Of a stretch of 64,000 nucleotides of DNA, positions 1-8,899 are shown one piece after another. The stretch's first letter is position 1; the number at the start of each line of letters is the position of its first letter. The translations under genes were made by a program, and so were the position numbers. Source of the DNA: Nitrosospira sp. (lineage in GTDB: Bacteria; Pseudomonadota; Gammaproteobacteria; Burkholderiales; Nitrosomonadaceae); the NCBI GenBank assembly GCA_013450215.1, contig JACDSH010000027.1:1-64000 (forward strand). Direction: 5' to 3'. The notes under the pieces are model-generated. The model searched no databases. It was not told the DNA's origin and was given only the letters and a program-made list of their open reading frames with translations.

Positions 1-322
1 TCGCCCCGCCCGCAGCCTCCAACTTCTGAAGATCATGCTTCTCAAAAGCGGTAGCGGCATCTAATGCCAATTGTGCGAGCTGTGCAAAGGCATTATCTGC
101 TAGGGGACCTTTCATCGTTGAACTCACTTCCTGCAGGGAATCTGCATCCCAGAATCCTTTGAGAAAAACTTCTGCTCGTTTACCCTCCAGCAGATTGGCA
201 ATCCCCTTGGTGAATATCAGATACCAACTCGCAACCGATAAGGCCAGTAATAGGACCAGTACGCTGATACCGACTCCGTCGACTTGAGCAAGAAAGTGTG
301 CGAAGCCAAGTTCTTTTTCCAT
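1..322 (-). CDS. exbB: ExbB/TolQ-family proton channel subunit, partial
   Basis: N-terminal 107 residues of a MotA/TolQ/ExbB-type protein; the rest lies beyond the left edge. The start is the ATG at 322. A hydrophobic segment at about residues 17-38 (VGISVLVLLLALSVASW) matches the first membrane helix of ExbB, followed by a charged cytoplasmic stretch. Family members form the inner-membrane pentamer that uses proton motive force to drive TonB (ExbB) or TolA (TolQ). The gene starts 4 bp after the stop of the upstream tonB gene on the same strand, so ExbB is the better name than TolQ. The next gene would be expected to be exbD, but it is not visible. Confidence 0.85.
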   Translation of the reverse strand, partial: MEKELGFAHFLAQVDGVGISVLVLLLALSVASWYLIFTKGIANLLEGKRAEVFLKGFWDADSLQEVSSTMKGPLADNAFAQLAQLALDAATAFEKHDLQKLEAAGGA

Positions 323-326
323 CGTG

Positions 327-986
327 TTAATCTCCGTGCAATACAAAGTTGAAGGGTTGCAGAGCAATGGCCCTAACCGGTATGCCATTACGCCGAGGAG
401 GGTTGCATCGCCATGTCTTTACCGCGGCCATAGCGGCATCATCCAGACGCTTGTGGCCGCTGCTATTAATCACTTGGGCAATATGGATGTGTCCAATCTC
501 ATCCAGTTCCACCCGTAGTACCAACTTCCCTTCCTCTCCCAGTCGGCGGGACAGTGGCGGGTAGGATGGTGCGCTCAATTCAGGGCAGACGACTGATAGC
601 TCGGCAGACAGGGTGACCGGACCTTGTGGCATCTGAGTCGGTGAAGCTACTGATGCGGTTTCTTGCACTTTCGGTGGCGATGGTGCGACCGGTTCATTGT
701 CATTCAGTGCCGGTGTTTCAGCGACCAGTTGACGTGATTTTGGATTCTTTTCTGGTTTTGGTTTTGGGGGCTGCATCTCTGTTTTCAATTCTTCCGCTGG
801 TCTGGAGGCAGTAATAAAGTTAACGAATAGTGTTGCTATCTTTTCAGGGGGAGGGATCATTCGCTGGCTCCACAGGCCATATAGCAAGGCGACATGAGCT
901 AAAATAACAAGCAACAATCCTGGCAAGAGGGCTGGGTTACGCCGGGTTGTTTGATACTCAGCGCTGGGTCGAGTCAGGTGTAACAT
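327..986 (-). CDS. tonB: TonB-family energy transducer
   Basis: 219 residues with typical TonB architecture: a short cytoplasmic N-terminus, one membrane helix at about residues 20-40, a Pro/Lys/Glu-rich periplasmic linker (about 60-125), and a C-terminal TonB domain (about 135-218) containing YPPLSRRLGEEG and a final AVKTWRCNPP-like segment. TonB couples the ExbBD motor to outer-membrane receptors for iron chelates, vitamin B12 and similar ligands. Its start overlaps the upstream thioredoxin-like gene by 29 bp, and exbB follows after 4 bp, so the three are almost certainly one transcript. No receptor gene is visible, so the substrate cannot be inferred. Confidence 0.88.
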   Translation of the reverse strand: MLHLTRPSAEYQTTRRNPALLPGLLLVILAHVALLYGLWSQRMIPPPEKIATLFVNFITASRPAEELKTEMQPPKPKPEKNPKSRQLVAETPALNDNEPVAPSPPKVQETASVASPTQMPQGPVTLSAELSVVCPELSAPSYPPLSRRLGEEGKLVLRVELDEIGHIHIAQVINSSGHKRLDDAAMAAVKTWRCNPPRRNGIPVRAIALQPFNFVLHGD

Positions 987-1452
987 TACGAGCTATCCAG
1001 TCTTCGATAAACTGTTGGTTGATCAAACCGGTCTTGATCTCACGTTGATGTGCACGGTCGTAAAAATGCGTACGTGGTATCTCTCCATACCAACGTCGGT
1101 CAATCTCAAAACGTAATCGCTCCGGCATATCTTCTGAAAAGACCCATTGCTCTACCTTGCCCATCCCATAGCTCTTCACTCGTTTTGCAAGTTGCTGAGC
1201 CTCATTAGGCGTATCGGTAGCAACCAGAACAATATCTAGCTTAGGGTGGCGCTTTTTAAATGATCCTAACATTCTCAACTCTGCTGGGCAGTATTGGCAC
1301 TCGAGAGACCAGAGGGCAAGGATGAAGGGTCTACCCTCACGATCAGCTAATATTTGAGCCAGGCTTCCGGGTATGAAGGGGCGTACATCGTGAGTGGCCA
1401 TTGCCACATCTGACATGGTCAGCATCAGCACAAGGAGTAAATGTCTCATCAC
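958..1452 (-). CDS. Exported thioredoxin-like protein (TlpA type)
   Basis: 164 residues. A hydrophobic signal sequence of about 19 residues ends in AMA, and a CxxC motif (ECQYCPAE, C52 and C55) sits in a thioredoxin-like context, ALWSLECQYC. It therefore looks like a periplasmic thiol-disulfide oxidoreductase of the TlpA/ResA group. It is first in the operon with tonB and exbB and overlaps tonB. The substrate is unknown. A link to cytochrome maturation or to a TonB-dependent metal or haem uptake system is possible but is inference from context only. Confidence 0.75.
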   Translation of the reverse strand: MMRHLLLVLMLTMSDVAMATHDVRPFIPGSLAQILADREGRPFILALWSLECQYCPAELRMLGSFKKRHPKLDIVLVATDTPNEAQQLAKRVKSYGMGKVEQWVFSEDMPERLRFEIDRRWYGEIPRTHFYDRAHQREIKTGLINQQFIEDWIARNVTPDSTQR

Positions 1453-1982
1453 TTGGACGTGGTAAATAAGAGAATTTCGTAATTCATTATTTAAGATTCT
1501 AGCAAGTGGTCGTACAGTCTATCTGTGACTGGTAAGGGACGGCAGCATATGGAGAACTCTTCCAACAGATCAAGTAAAAAGTTCGAATAATAGGCGTATG
1601 AGTGATCCAATGCAATGTGGCAAATTGTCGCAGGTCAGGAATGAGCACTCATGCCGAGTCTATTAAGAATGATCGGATTCCTCTGCCGGTTCGCATTATC
1701 CTATGAAAAGGCACCTATCTGAGAAGAAGAATTGGTTTTTTGGATCATTTCTATAGGCTCAGTCGTAACCGATCCCCAACCGGCCTTCTGTAAACTATTC
1801 GGGTAAGTCGGAAAAGTTTGCTACCATCGAGGATTATGTAACTAACCTCTTATAGGTGATATGCGGTTGAGCCGATACAAACAATTTAAGATCTCCTAGG
1901 GTAGGCACTCTCACTCCTTCATTAGAGAGACCGAGCCAAGCTTCTTGTCGACCGAATTCCAGTTATAGATTTACTTATCATC
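1453..1982. other. 530-bp region without a recognisable gene
   Basis: Between the divergent thioredoxin-like and RDD genes. I find no open frame with a family signature, no tRNA-like T-arm and no strong terminator. It presumably holds the promoters of both flanking genes, but no convincing -35/-10 pair was identified. It is long for this otherwise compact window. Confidence 0.6.
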
Positions 1983-2435
1983 GTGAAAGAGACCTTACTG
2001 AATCAAGACTCTGAAAGAACAAAGCCACCGATATCTCGATTCTGGCGGAGGATACTTAGCATGATCTATGAGGCACTGCTCCTGCTTGCAGTATTATTTA
2101 TTGCCAGTTTTATTTTCCATCTCGTACTCCGCAATCCAGACTCCTCCTTCTTTAAGATTGCCCACCAGTTTTATCTGCTACTGGTAATGGGCGCTTACTT
2201 CATTTGGTTCTGGATTCATGGCGGACAGACCCTGGCAATGCAAACTTGGAAATTAAAGCTGACCACTGCAACTGGAGAGGGGCTTAATCTGAAGCAGGGG
2301 ATCACGCGCTACCTATATGCAGTAGTCGGGATTTCCCTGTTTGGGTTTGGGATATTCTGGGCCCTGTTTGACCGTGATCACCAGTTTATGCATGACCGGC
2401 TCGCGGGTACTAGAATCATAAATGTTACAGGATGA
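1983..2435 (+). CDS. RDD-family inner-membrane protein
   Basis: 150 residues with three predicted membrane helices (about 30-50, 62-80, 111-129), the N-terminal RRILSMIYEALLL signature and the C-terminal DRDHQFMHDRLAGT motif typical of RDD domains. The function of the family is poorly defined; some members have been linked to ion transport. The GTG start at 1983 keeps the conserved WRR segment. An in-frame ATG at 2061 has a better ribosome site (GGAGGA at 2047-2052) but would remove that segment, so the longer form is preferred. The gene is convergent with tldD. Confidence 0.8.
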   Translation: MKETLLNQDSERTKPPISRFWRRILSMIYEALLLLAVLFIASFIFHLVLRNPDSSFFKIAHQFYLLLVMGAYFIWFWIHGGQTLAMQTWKLKLTTATGEGLNLKQGITRYLYAVVGISLFGFGIFWALFDRDHQFMHDRLAGTRIINVTG

Positions 2436-2472
2436 GATTGGGATTTTATAAAACGATTTAGCAGAGCAATCC

Positions 2473-3933
2473 CTACGCAGTCCCACCTACCGTCAGACCA
2501 TCGATCCGTAACGTAGGCTGACCCACTCCGACCGGTACGCTTTGGCCCTCTTTGCCACAAGTGCCGACACCTGGGTCAAGCATCATGTCGTTTCCTATCA
2601 TGGATACACGGGTAAGTACCTCGGGCCCATTTCCGATTAGAGTTGCTCCCTTTACTGGGTAAGAGATCTTCCCATCCTCGATCATATAGGCCTCTGCAGC
2701 AGAGAAAACAAATTTCCCGCTGGTAATGTCTACCTGTCCGCCACCAAAGTTCGCTGCATATAGTCCATGCTTAACTGAGGCGATGATCTCTTCTGGATTC
2801 TTGTCACCATTCAACATATAAGTATTGGTCATTCGTGGCATGGGGATATGGGCGAAGGATTCTCGCCTAGCATTACCGGTGATGGGAACCCCCATCAGCC
2901 TTGCATTCAGACTGTCTTGTAGATAACCCTTGAGGATGCCATTCTCGATCAGTACAGTGCACTGAGTAGGGTTACCCTCATCGTCAATGTTTAGTGATCC
3001 CCGTCTCCTTGCTAAGGTGCCATCATCCACCACAGTTACACCGTTGGCAGCGACGCGTTCACCGACGCGCCCGGAGAATGCAGAACTCCCCTTACGGTTG
3101 AAATCCCCTTCTAGGCCATGGCCAATGGCTTCATGCAAGAGTATCCCAGGCCAGCCAGCACCCAGAACCACCGTCATGGTTCCGGCCGGTGCAGGTTTTG
3201 CGTTGAGATTGACGAGAGCCTGATGGACTGCTTTTTCGGCATAGTCTTGCAAGACATCATCGGTGAAATAGGCGTAATCGAACCGCCCACCACCACCTGC
3301 AACACCCTGCTCGCGACGACCATCCTGCTCCGCAATGACTTGTAGAGAGACTCTTACCAGTGGCCGCACATCCGCTGCCATTAAGCCGTCGCTACGGGCC
3401 ACAAGGACTACTTCATACTCTCCAGCGAGGGATGCGATCACCTGGATGATGCGTTTATCGACCGCTCGGGCATAACCTTCAAGTCTTTCTAGCAGGGATA
3501 CTTTATCAGCATCTCCCAGACTTGCGATTGGATCCTGAGGCAAGTAAAGCTCGCGTCCTTTAGCGCGCCTGACACCCTGGACCGAACCTGCTGACCCCTG
3601 ACTCGCAATGGCACGCGTGGCTTTTGCCGCCGTGATAAGTGCAGGCATACTGATGTCATCAGAATAGGCGAATGCAGTCTTGTCGCCACTCACGGCTCTT
3701 ACCCCAACCCCTTGGTCGATATTGAAGCTGCCGGACTTAACGATACCCTCTTCCAACACCCATCCCTCTGCACGGTTATACTGAAAGTAGAGGTCGGCAT
3801 AATCGACATGGTGTGTGAGTATCTGCCCGAAAACTTGCTTCAGTCCGGCTGCATCTATCTCGTAGGGCTTTAGCAGGCAACGCTCGGCTATGGCAAAGAG
3901 ATCGTTCGACTCGGTGATGGGTTCGGTAATCAT
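2473..3933 (-). CDS. tldD: Metalloprotease TldD
   Basis: 486 residues, the normal length for TldD. The metal-binding HExxxH motif ([11 protein letters not shown]) lies near residue 268, within the conserved block [16 protein letters not shown], and the C-terminal glycine-rich region is present. TldD pairs with TldE/PmbA to form a cytoplasmic protease that trims unfolded peptides, and in some hosts it matures microcin B17 or degrades CcdA. tldE is not in this window. It is the last gene of the yhdP-nitrilase-tldD series on this strand, 54 bp after the nitrilase gene. Confidence 0.95.
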   Translation of the reverse strand: MITEPITESNDLFAIAERCLLKPYEIDAAGLKQVFGQILTHHVDYADLYFQYNRAEGWVLEEGIVKSGSFNIDQGVGVRAVSGDKTAFAYSDDISMPALITAAKATRAIASQGSAGSVQGVRRAKGRELYLPQDPIASLGDADKVSLLERLEGYARAVDKRIIQVIASLAGEYEVVLVARSDGLMAADVRPLVRVSLQVIAEQDGRREQGVAGGGGRFDYAYFTDDVLQDYAEKAVHQALVNLNAKPAPAGTMTVVLGAGWPGILLHEAIGHGLEGDFNRKGSSAFSGRVGERVAANGVTVVDDGTLARRRGSLNIDDEGNPTQCTVLIENGILKGYLQDSLNARLMGVPITGNARRESFAHIPMPRMTNTYMLNGDKNPEEIIASVKHGLYAANFGGGQVDITSGKFVFSAAEAYMIEDGKISYPVKGATLIGNGPEVLTRVSMIGNDMMLDPGVGTCGKEGQSVPVGVGQPTLRIDGLTVGGTA

Positions 3934-3987
3934 GGTATCCAGTTGTATTATCTGATCAATCAGAAAAAGTATTCTTCGCGAAAGACT

Positions 3988-4848
3988 TTAACAATGGTGC
4001 AAGGTACGGTGGTTCAATGCGGGTAAACTTTTACGTAGGTTGGACTGATACTCCGGATTGATGTTGGCAATCACAATACCAGCCCCATGCGGCAGGCGGT
4101 CGAGCACCACTCCCCATGGATCAACGATCATGCTATCGCCATGTGTTTCACGACCATTAACATGGCAGCCCCCTTGAGCGGGTGCAATTACATATGCCAG
4201 ATTCTCGATGGCGCGTGCGCGGATCAATGTCTCCCAATGTGCCTTGCCAGTTATCGCTGTAAAGGCCGCCGGGGCGAGAATGATATCCACCCGACCCATT
4301 GATCGATAAAGCTCTGGGAATCGTAGATCGTAGCATATGGATAGTCCGATACGACCGAACGGAGACTCGAAGGAGACCACCTTGTTACCGGCCTCGATAG
4401 TCTTTTCCTCAGAATAATGCTCTCTACCAAGCTCAAGACCAAATAAGTGTATCTTGTCGTAACGGGCCATCCGATTGCCAGTATCGTCATAGACTAGGCA
4501 GCTATTACGCACCTTGTCGGGTCTGGATGATATCAATGGCACCGACCCGCCGATCAGCCAGATACCAAGACGTTTGGCGGTCGCACTTAGGAATTCCTGT
4601 ATCGGCCCACTGCCATCCTCTTCGCTTGCTTCGACTTTGTCAGACTCGTTCGCGCCCATTAGGAAAAAATACTCTGGCAGCGCCGCAAGCTTAGCCCCCC
4701 GAGAGGCGGCCATCTCGATTAGGCGTGAAGCCTCTTCAAGATTAGAGGATATGCTGGTACCTGCTACCATCTGTATGGCTGCGACACATACCGGGCCATT
4801 AGCTCTTCCTGATATGGGTGCGTTGAGAGTGGTCGGGTGGTTAGTCAT
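3988..4848 (-). CDS. Carbon-nitrogen hydrolase (nitrilase/omega-amidase family)
   Basis: 286 residues with the Glu-Lys-Cys triad of the nitrilase superfamily: Glu in ALPEYFF (about residue 60), Lys in YDKIHLFG (about 132) and Cys in LSICYDLRFPELYR (about 171). The closest named relatives are Nit1/Nit2-like amidases, which in other organisms hydrolyse deaminated glutathione or alpha-ketoglutaramate; the substrate here is inferred, not seen. A good AAGGAAA ribosome site precedes the ATG. The gene lies 12 bp after yhdP and 54 bp before tldD, a gene order common in betaproteobacteria. Confidence 0.88.
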   Translation of the reverse strand: MTNHPTTLNAPISGRANGPVCVAAIQMVAGTSISSNLEEASRLIEMAASRGAKLAALPEYFFLMGANESDKVEASEEDGSGPIQEFLSATAKRLGIWLIGGSVPLISSRPDKVRNSCLVYDDTGNRMARYDKIHLFGLELGREHYSEEKTIEAGNKVVSFESPFGRIGLSICYDLRFPELYRSMGRVDIILAPAAFTAITGKAHWETLIRARAIENLAYVIAPAQGGCHVNGRETHGDSMIVDPWGVVLDRLPHGAGIVIANINPEYQSNLRKSLPALNHRTLHHC

Positions 4849-4860
4849 TAATTTCCTTAC

Positions 4861-7800
4861 TTAACGAACTACTTCAGTTATGAGCGGATCCGCCCAAGTA
4901 CCGGTAACATTATATTCTCTCGACACCACTTGATCGAATGGATCCTTCAGTTCTTGATTTACTATCATGGAGGCAATCCCCACCACCGGGGTAACCAGGC
5001 CCAATGATGGGATGACCTTGACATTTAATTTCTGGGTCTCCGCTGCCAGATCGACCTCTCCACTCATGGCGAGCTTCGCTGCAGATCCCCTAATTCTGAG
5101 ATCATTAGTGGTTGCTACACCGCGATTAATTTTTACATTACCGGTAATATCTTCGAAGCCAAAACCTTCATTGAGTATATCGCGAAAGTCTAGTGTAATC
5201 CTCCGAGGTAGTGACTGTAGGTCAAAGATGCTGAACAGTTTTCCAATACCTGTTTCAAGTTTAGGGAATTGACCCTGCTTGGCTTTTAGTTTGAGGCTGC
5301 CGGACAGCGTAGGGTAATCGATCGATTGGGGGTTGCCGGACCACGATATGACCCCCTCAAGCTCACCTCTGCCACGCTTCACCCGCTCGGGATAACCCAA
5401 GCGCGTCAGAAGCTTGCTGATATCGCTAGCCTCTAGTTTGATGTCTGCCTGAATACGAGGTGGTATGGCATGACTCTGCCATATTCCTTTTGCCGCCAAC
5501 GAACTGTCGGAGTTGGTGATGTGCAGCCTCTCAACATGCCAATCTTGTTTTTGTTGATTCGCTAGCAGCTCGAGCTTGCCCAGTGATTTTTCGTTGACGC
5601 TGAAATTATCTACTACGATATCCAGCGCGGGTAGGCTCTTCTCTTGCAACTGTGTCTGCTTTTCTGCAATGGGCTTGGCGGGAGAGGCAGCTGGGATAAC
5701 CAAATTTTTCAAACGAGCAACCAACTTACCATTTCCGGAGGGGCGCCATTTTATATCACCATTGATCTCCTTACTCGAGATGGTGGAGTTCCATTCTCCC
5801 CTGTCGATGAATGCATTCAGACCGATGTTGTGAAAACTTCTCTCAAGAAACTTGAGTGTACCGATGTGCAGGTTGATTCGTGACGGATCCAGCGGAAGGT
5901 GCCCTTCTTCATTGTCCTGCTTGAATAAGCTTCGCCACTGATCCAGATCTAATGATTTTAATGATCCATTGACGGTTACACCATTTTTTTCAGATGATAG
6001 GGTGGATGTGGTGCCGAAACTGACTATGCCACGGTTTACTCGGTAATTACCTGAGCTATCTCGGGAACGCGTGATCTGTGCGGCCACTAGTCCACCATAG
6101 CGCAGGATCAGATCATCTCGACGTGAGTCTATTAATTTTCTTTCAAAACGTAGGGGCAGAGGATCTGTCGCGGCCTTAGAGAAAGGCTCTGGGAGGACGG
6201 AGACAAGCCCCCGCATGGATGACTCGATGGATACATTAAACAGTTTTTTGCGTATATTCATAACAGCTTGCCAATCGGTGCTCCCGCGGAAGTGCTGTGC
6301 CCACGTTTGAGTGGCAACTGGGGACTTATTCCGACCGAGTTGACGCAGATTGTCGAGGTTTGCCTTGCCCGTAGCGGTTATGCGCATACCCCCCTCTGGC
6401 GGCGTAGAGGAACGGAAGTCAACGGGCCCACCAAGTGCCTGAGCAGAGATCTTTTCTATTCCAATGCCAGACTCAGTAAAGGTCAGAACTCCGTCTAACT
6501 GATCCAGGTTGGGTAGGTAGGGTCCAGGATTAATCTGGTTATTAATGAAACGATAACTTCCAATGAGCTTGATATCATTCAAACGATATAATGGAATGTC
6601 GAGCTTGAGCAGCAGTTTGCCATCCCCCACCGCAGTGATACCACCGACTATTCCACTGGTGTAGCTGGATAGGTCGCTCTTCTCAATAAATTTAATGAAA
6701 TCTCTGGTAGCACCCGTGGCTTCGCCCTCTATTTTAAGTGTCGCATCAGGGTCAGTCATATCGGAAAACCATATTTTTACATTGCTCAGATTGGCATCAA
6801 AAATATTTGCACGGGGAGAAATAATTTCCATACGGCTACCATGAAACAGTAGATCTGCAGATATATTTTCTATCTTTGGCCATTCGGAGAGATAATTTAG
6901 TTCTACGCTAGAGGCCTTCGCATTTATCTGAAAGATGCCATTCTCGCTATTGTTAAATGGAAACTCTGCCAGATTACCCTTGAGACGCAGCCTTACATCA
7001 CTGAGATTTCCTGCCACAATCGATTGTTCAATCCAATCACGAGCAGATTGACTTACCATTGTCGGCACATGCTGACCTACATAGCGCGCATCTGCCTGTG
7101 TCAGGTGAGCATTTAGGTCAATCATGTCTGCCCCGTCTGGTGCGCTATGGTAGCTACCAGAAATGGACCCGGCGGCATGGTCATTGGAAAATTCAACACT
7201 GTTAAACTTAAATTCGATGAGATTCTTGTCGGTTAATAATTCCCAATTAACTTGGCCATTGAGTTTGTCTAGTATTACCGGTTTTCGAAGTACTTCTGGT
7301 AATGCCATGCTGACCTTCTGTGAGCCAAGATTAAGGGTGCCCCCTTTCTCAGTACCGGCAATATTGCCGCTGATTCCGCTAAAGGCTGGTATTGGGTAGA
7401 ATTTCTTCATTCCAAGGTTGGTGAATCCACCCTTTATATTAAATTGCGCGGGGGCGGGCCACTCACCATTCCATTCTGCCTGTATGTCACGAATCTCACC
7501 AATGGGGGATAACTCATCAAGTCTTTCACGCAGCGATACTTGGACCGGCAGATATTCCACCAGATTCATCAGAGTCTCGAGATTCAGAACATTGAGGTTC
7601 AGTCTTCCACTGCCGGACTTATCGTTGATTGTGGGGAATGTTTGCAGAGATAGATTCAGTGGATGTAAGGTCTCTTCGCCATGAATCGAGATACTGAGTC
7701 CGCGTGTGGACAATTCAGTACCTTCATCGGTGCCGTTATTAATTCGCTTCCACCCAACACGACCCTTTAGGCTGATAAGGTTTAGCTCTGGCAATTCTTG

Positions 7801-8688
7801 AGCAAGACGTGTCTTAACATTCTGTAGACGAACATCTGCTGTCAGCCCTTCCACGACAGTCCCATCTATTCCAAGCCACATTCGGATTGATCCTGCACCG
7901 CGATCAAATTCAATTGTTTCAGGGAAGGGTAGCCATGGGCGCCAGGCTGCGATATCAGCGTAATCAAGCTGTGTAAATATTTGGCCGCGCCACTTCTCAA
8001 GAGAGCCTAAAGAATCTCCAGTAAAGTCTCCACGTATATCCAGAGGTGCGGCAAGGTTTCTAGGGGGGGTGGCATGTATTCCAAACCGATGGCGCTGTCC
8101 TCTATTTTCCAGTCGCAAGTTGACGGTTTTCAGTTCTAAGGCTGGCGAGCCGCGTTGATCATCCTGCCACGCAATATTGGCATCACTGAGGATCAGCTGT
8201 CTCTGGCGCAGTAACCAGTCAGCGAAGCCGCCCTCACTCTGATCAGAGCTGAGTGCAACCCCTGCAACATGGATGATGCCTTCGGTATCGCGGCGTATGG
8301 TCAGATCTGGCTTGTTGATCCTGATGGTATGAAAGCGAGCCTCGCCGTGCAGTATCGATAGCCAAGACAGTGTGCTATCTATCTGGTTTAGGATTAATGC
8401 TGGGTCACCTTCTTTGTTATGGACCTGTACCGTGCGCAGCATCAGGTGAGGGCGCAGTCCATCCCACTCCGCGCTGACTGCGCCGATGGTTACTCGTTGC
8501 CCGGCAGCTTGGGTAATGGCGGCAGCAATATCTTGTCGGTAGTGATCAATATCCGGCAGCAGCCAGTAACGCAAAGCCAGCAACAGTACTGAGAAGCAAA
8601 TCGCTGTGACCAGAAGGCTCCGCGTTAGTAGCTGGAACCAGAAGCCACTACGCTGAACAAGGGGTAAAATGGCTGGTAAATTCAACAA
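4861..8688 (-). CDS. yhdP: YhdP-family AsmA-like lipid-transport protein
   Basis: 1275 residues, the expected size for YhdP (DUF3971 plus an AsmA-like C-terminus). One N-terminal membrane helix (about residues 22-44) is followed by a very long periplasmic region of repetitive beta-strand character (repeated GxG, LxxLxG and SLxG patterns). In Escherichia coli YhdP, TamB and YdbH act redundantly as bridge-like proteins carrying phospholipids from inner to outer membrane. The gene is divergent from glnE across 211 bp and heads the operon with the nitrilase gene and tldD. It may matter especially here because lipid A genes are missing from their usual loci. Confidence 0.9.
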   Translation of the reverse strand: MLNLPAILPLVQRSGFWFQLLTRSLLVTAICFSVLLLALRYWLLPDIDHYRQDIAAAITQAAGQRVTIGAVSAEWDGLRPHLMLRTVQVHNKEGDPALILNQIDSTLSWLSILHGEARFHTIRINKPDLTIRRDTEGIIHVAGVALSSDQSEGGFADWLLRQRQLILSDANIAWQDDQRGSPALELKTVNLRLENRGQRHRFGIHATPPRNLAAPLDIRGDFTGDSLGSLEKWRGQIFTQLDYADIAAWRPWLPFPETIEFDRGAGSIRMWLGIDGTVVEGLTADVRLQNVKTRLAQELPELNLISLKGRVGWKRINNGTDEGTELSTRGLSISIHGEETLHPLNLSLQTFPTINDKSGSGRLNLNVLNLETLMNLVEYLPVQVSLRERLDELSPIGEIRDIQAEWNGEWPAPAQFNIKGGFTNLGMKKFYPIPAFSGISGNIAGTEKGGTLNLGSQKVSMALPEVLRKPVILDKLNGQVNWELLTDKNLIEFKFNSVEFSNDHAAGSISGSYHSAPDGADMIDLNAHLTQADARYVGQHVPTMVSQSARDWIEQSIVAGNLSDVRLRLKGNLAEFPFNNSENGIFQINAKASSVELNYLSEWPKIENISADLLFHGSRMEIISPRANIFDANLSNVKIWFSDMTDPDATLKIEGEATGATRDFIKFIEKSDLSSYTSGIVGGITAVGDGKLLLKLDIPLYRLNDIKLIGSYRFINNQINPGPYLPNLDQLDGVLTFTESGIGIEKISAQALGGPVDFRSSTPPEGGMRITATGKANLDNLRQLGRNKSPVATQTWAQHFRGSTDWQAVMNIRKKLFNVSIESSMRGLVSVLPEPFSKAATDPLPLRFERKLIDSRRDDLILRYGGLVAAQITRSRDSSGNYRVNRGIVSFGTTSTLSSEKNGVTVNGSLKSLDLDQWRSLFKQDNEEGHLPLDPSRINLHIGTLKFLERSFHNIGLNAFIDRGEWNSTISSKEINGDIKWRPSGNGKLVARLKNLVIPAASPAKPIAEKQTQLQEKSLPALDIVVDNFSVNEKSLGKLELLANQQKQDWHVERLHITNSDSSLAAKGIWQSHAIPPRIQADIKLEASDISKLLTRLGYPERVKRGRGELEGVISWSGNPQSIDYPTLSGSLKLKAKQGQFPKLETGIGKLFSIFDLQSLPRRITLDFRDILNEGFGFEDITGNVKINRGVATTNDLRIRGSAAKLAMSGEVDLAAETQKLNVKVIPSLGLVTPVVGIASMIVNQELKDPFDQVVSREYNVTGTWADPLITEVVR

Positions 8689-8899
8689 ATAATTCCAGTT
8701 TTACAGCTGGGAAAGTGTGCTTAACTCTGTCTTGAAAGGGAATAGTATTTTTAGAAATCGTCCAAAATGGTGGTGTACAGCATCATACCTAGACTTAGTA
8801 TATATGTTTGGCTTCTCTTTATTTGAAGTGCGTAGGTGGACTGCATAGATAATGCCAGTATAACCAGTTTCATAGAATTTTAACTCCGAATTCTCAAGC

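Noticed and set aside
1681-1700. GGTTCG-containing stretch resembling a tRNA T-arm
   Set aside because: Position 58-equivalent is not A and no acceptor or anticodon stem can be paired; no tRNA was found anywhere in the window.
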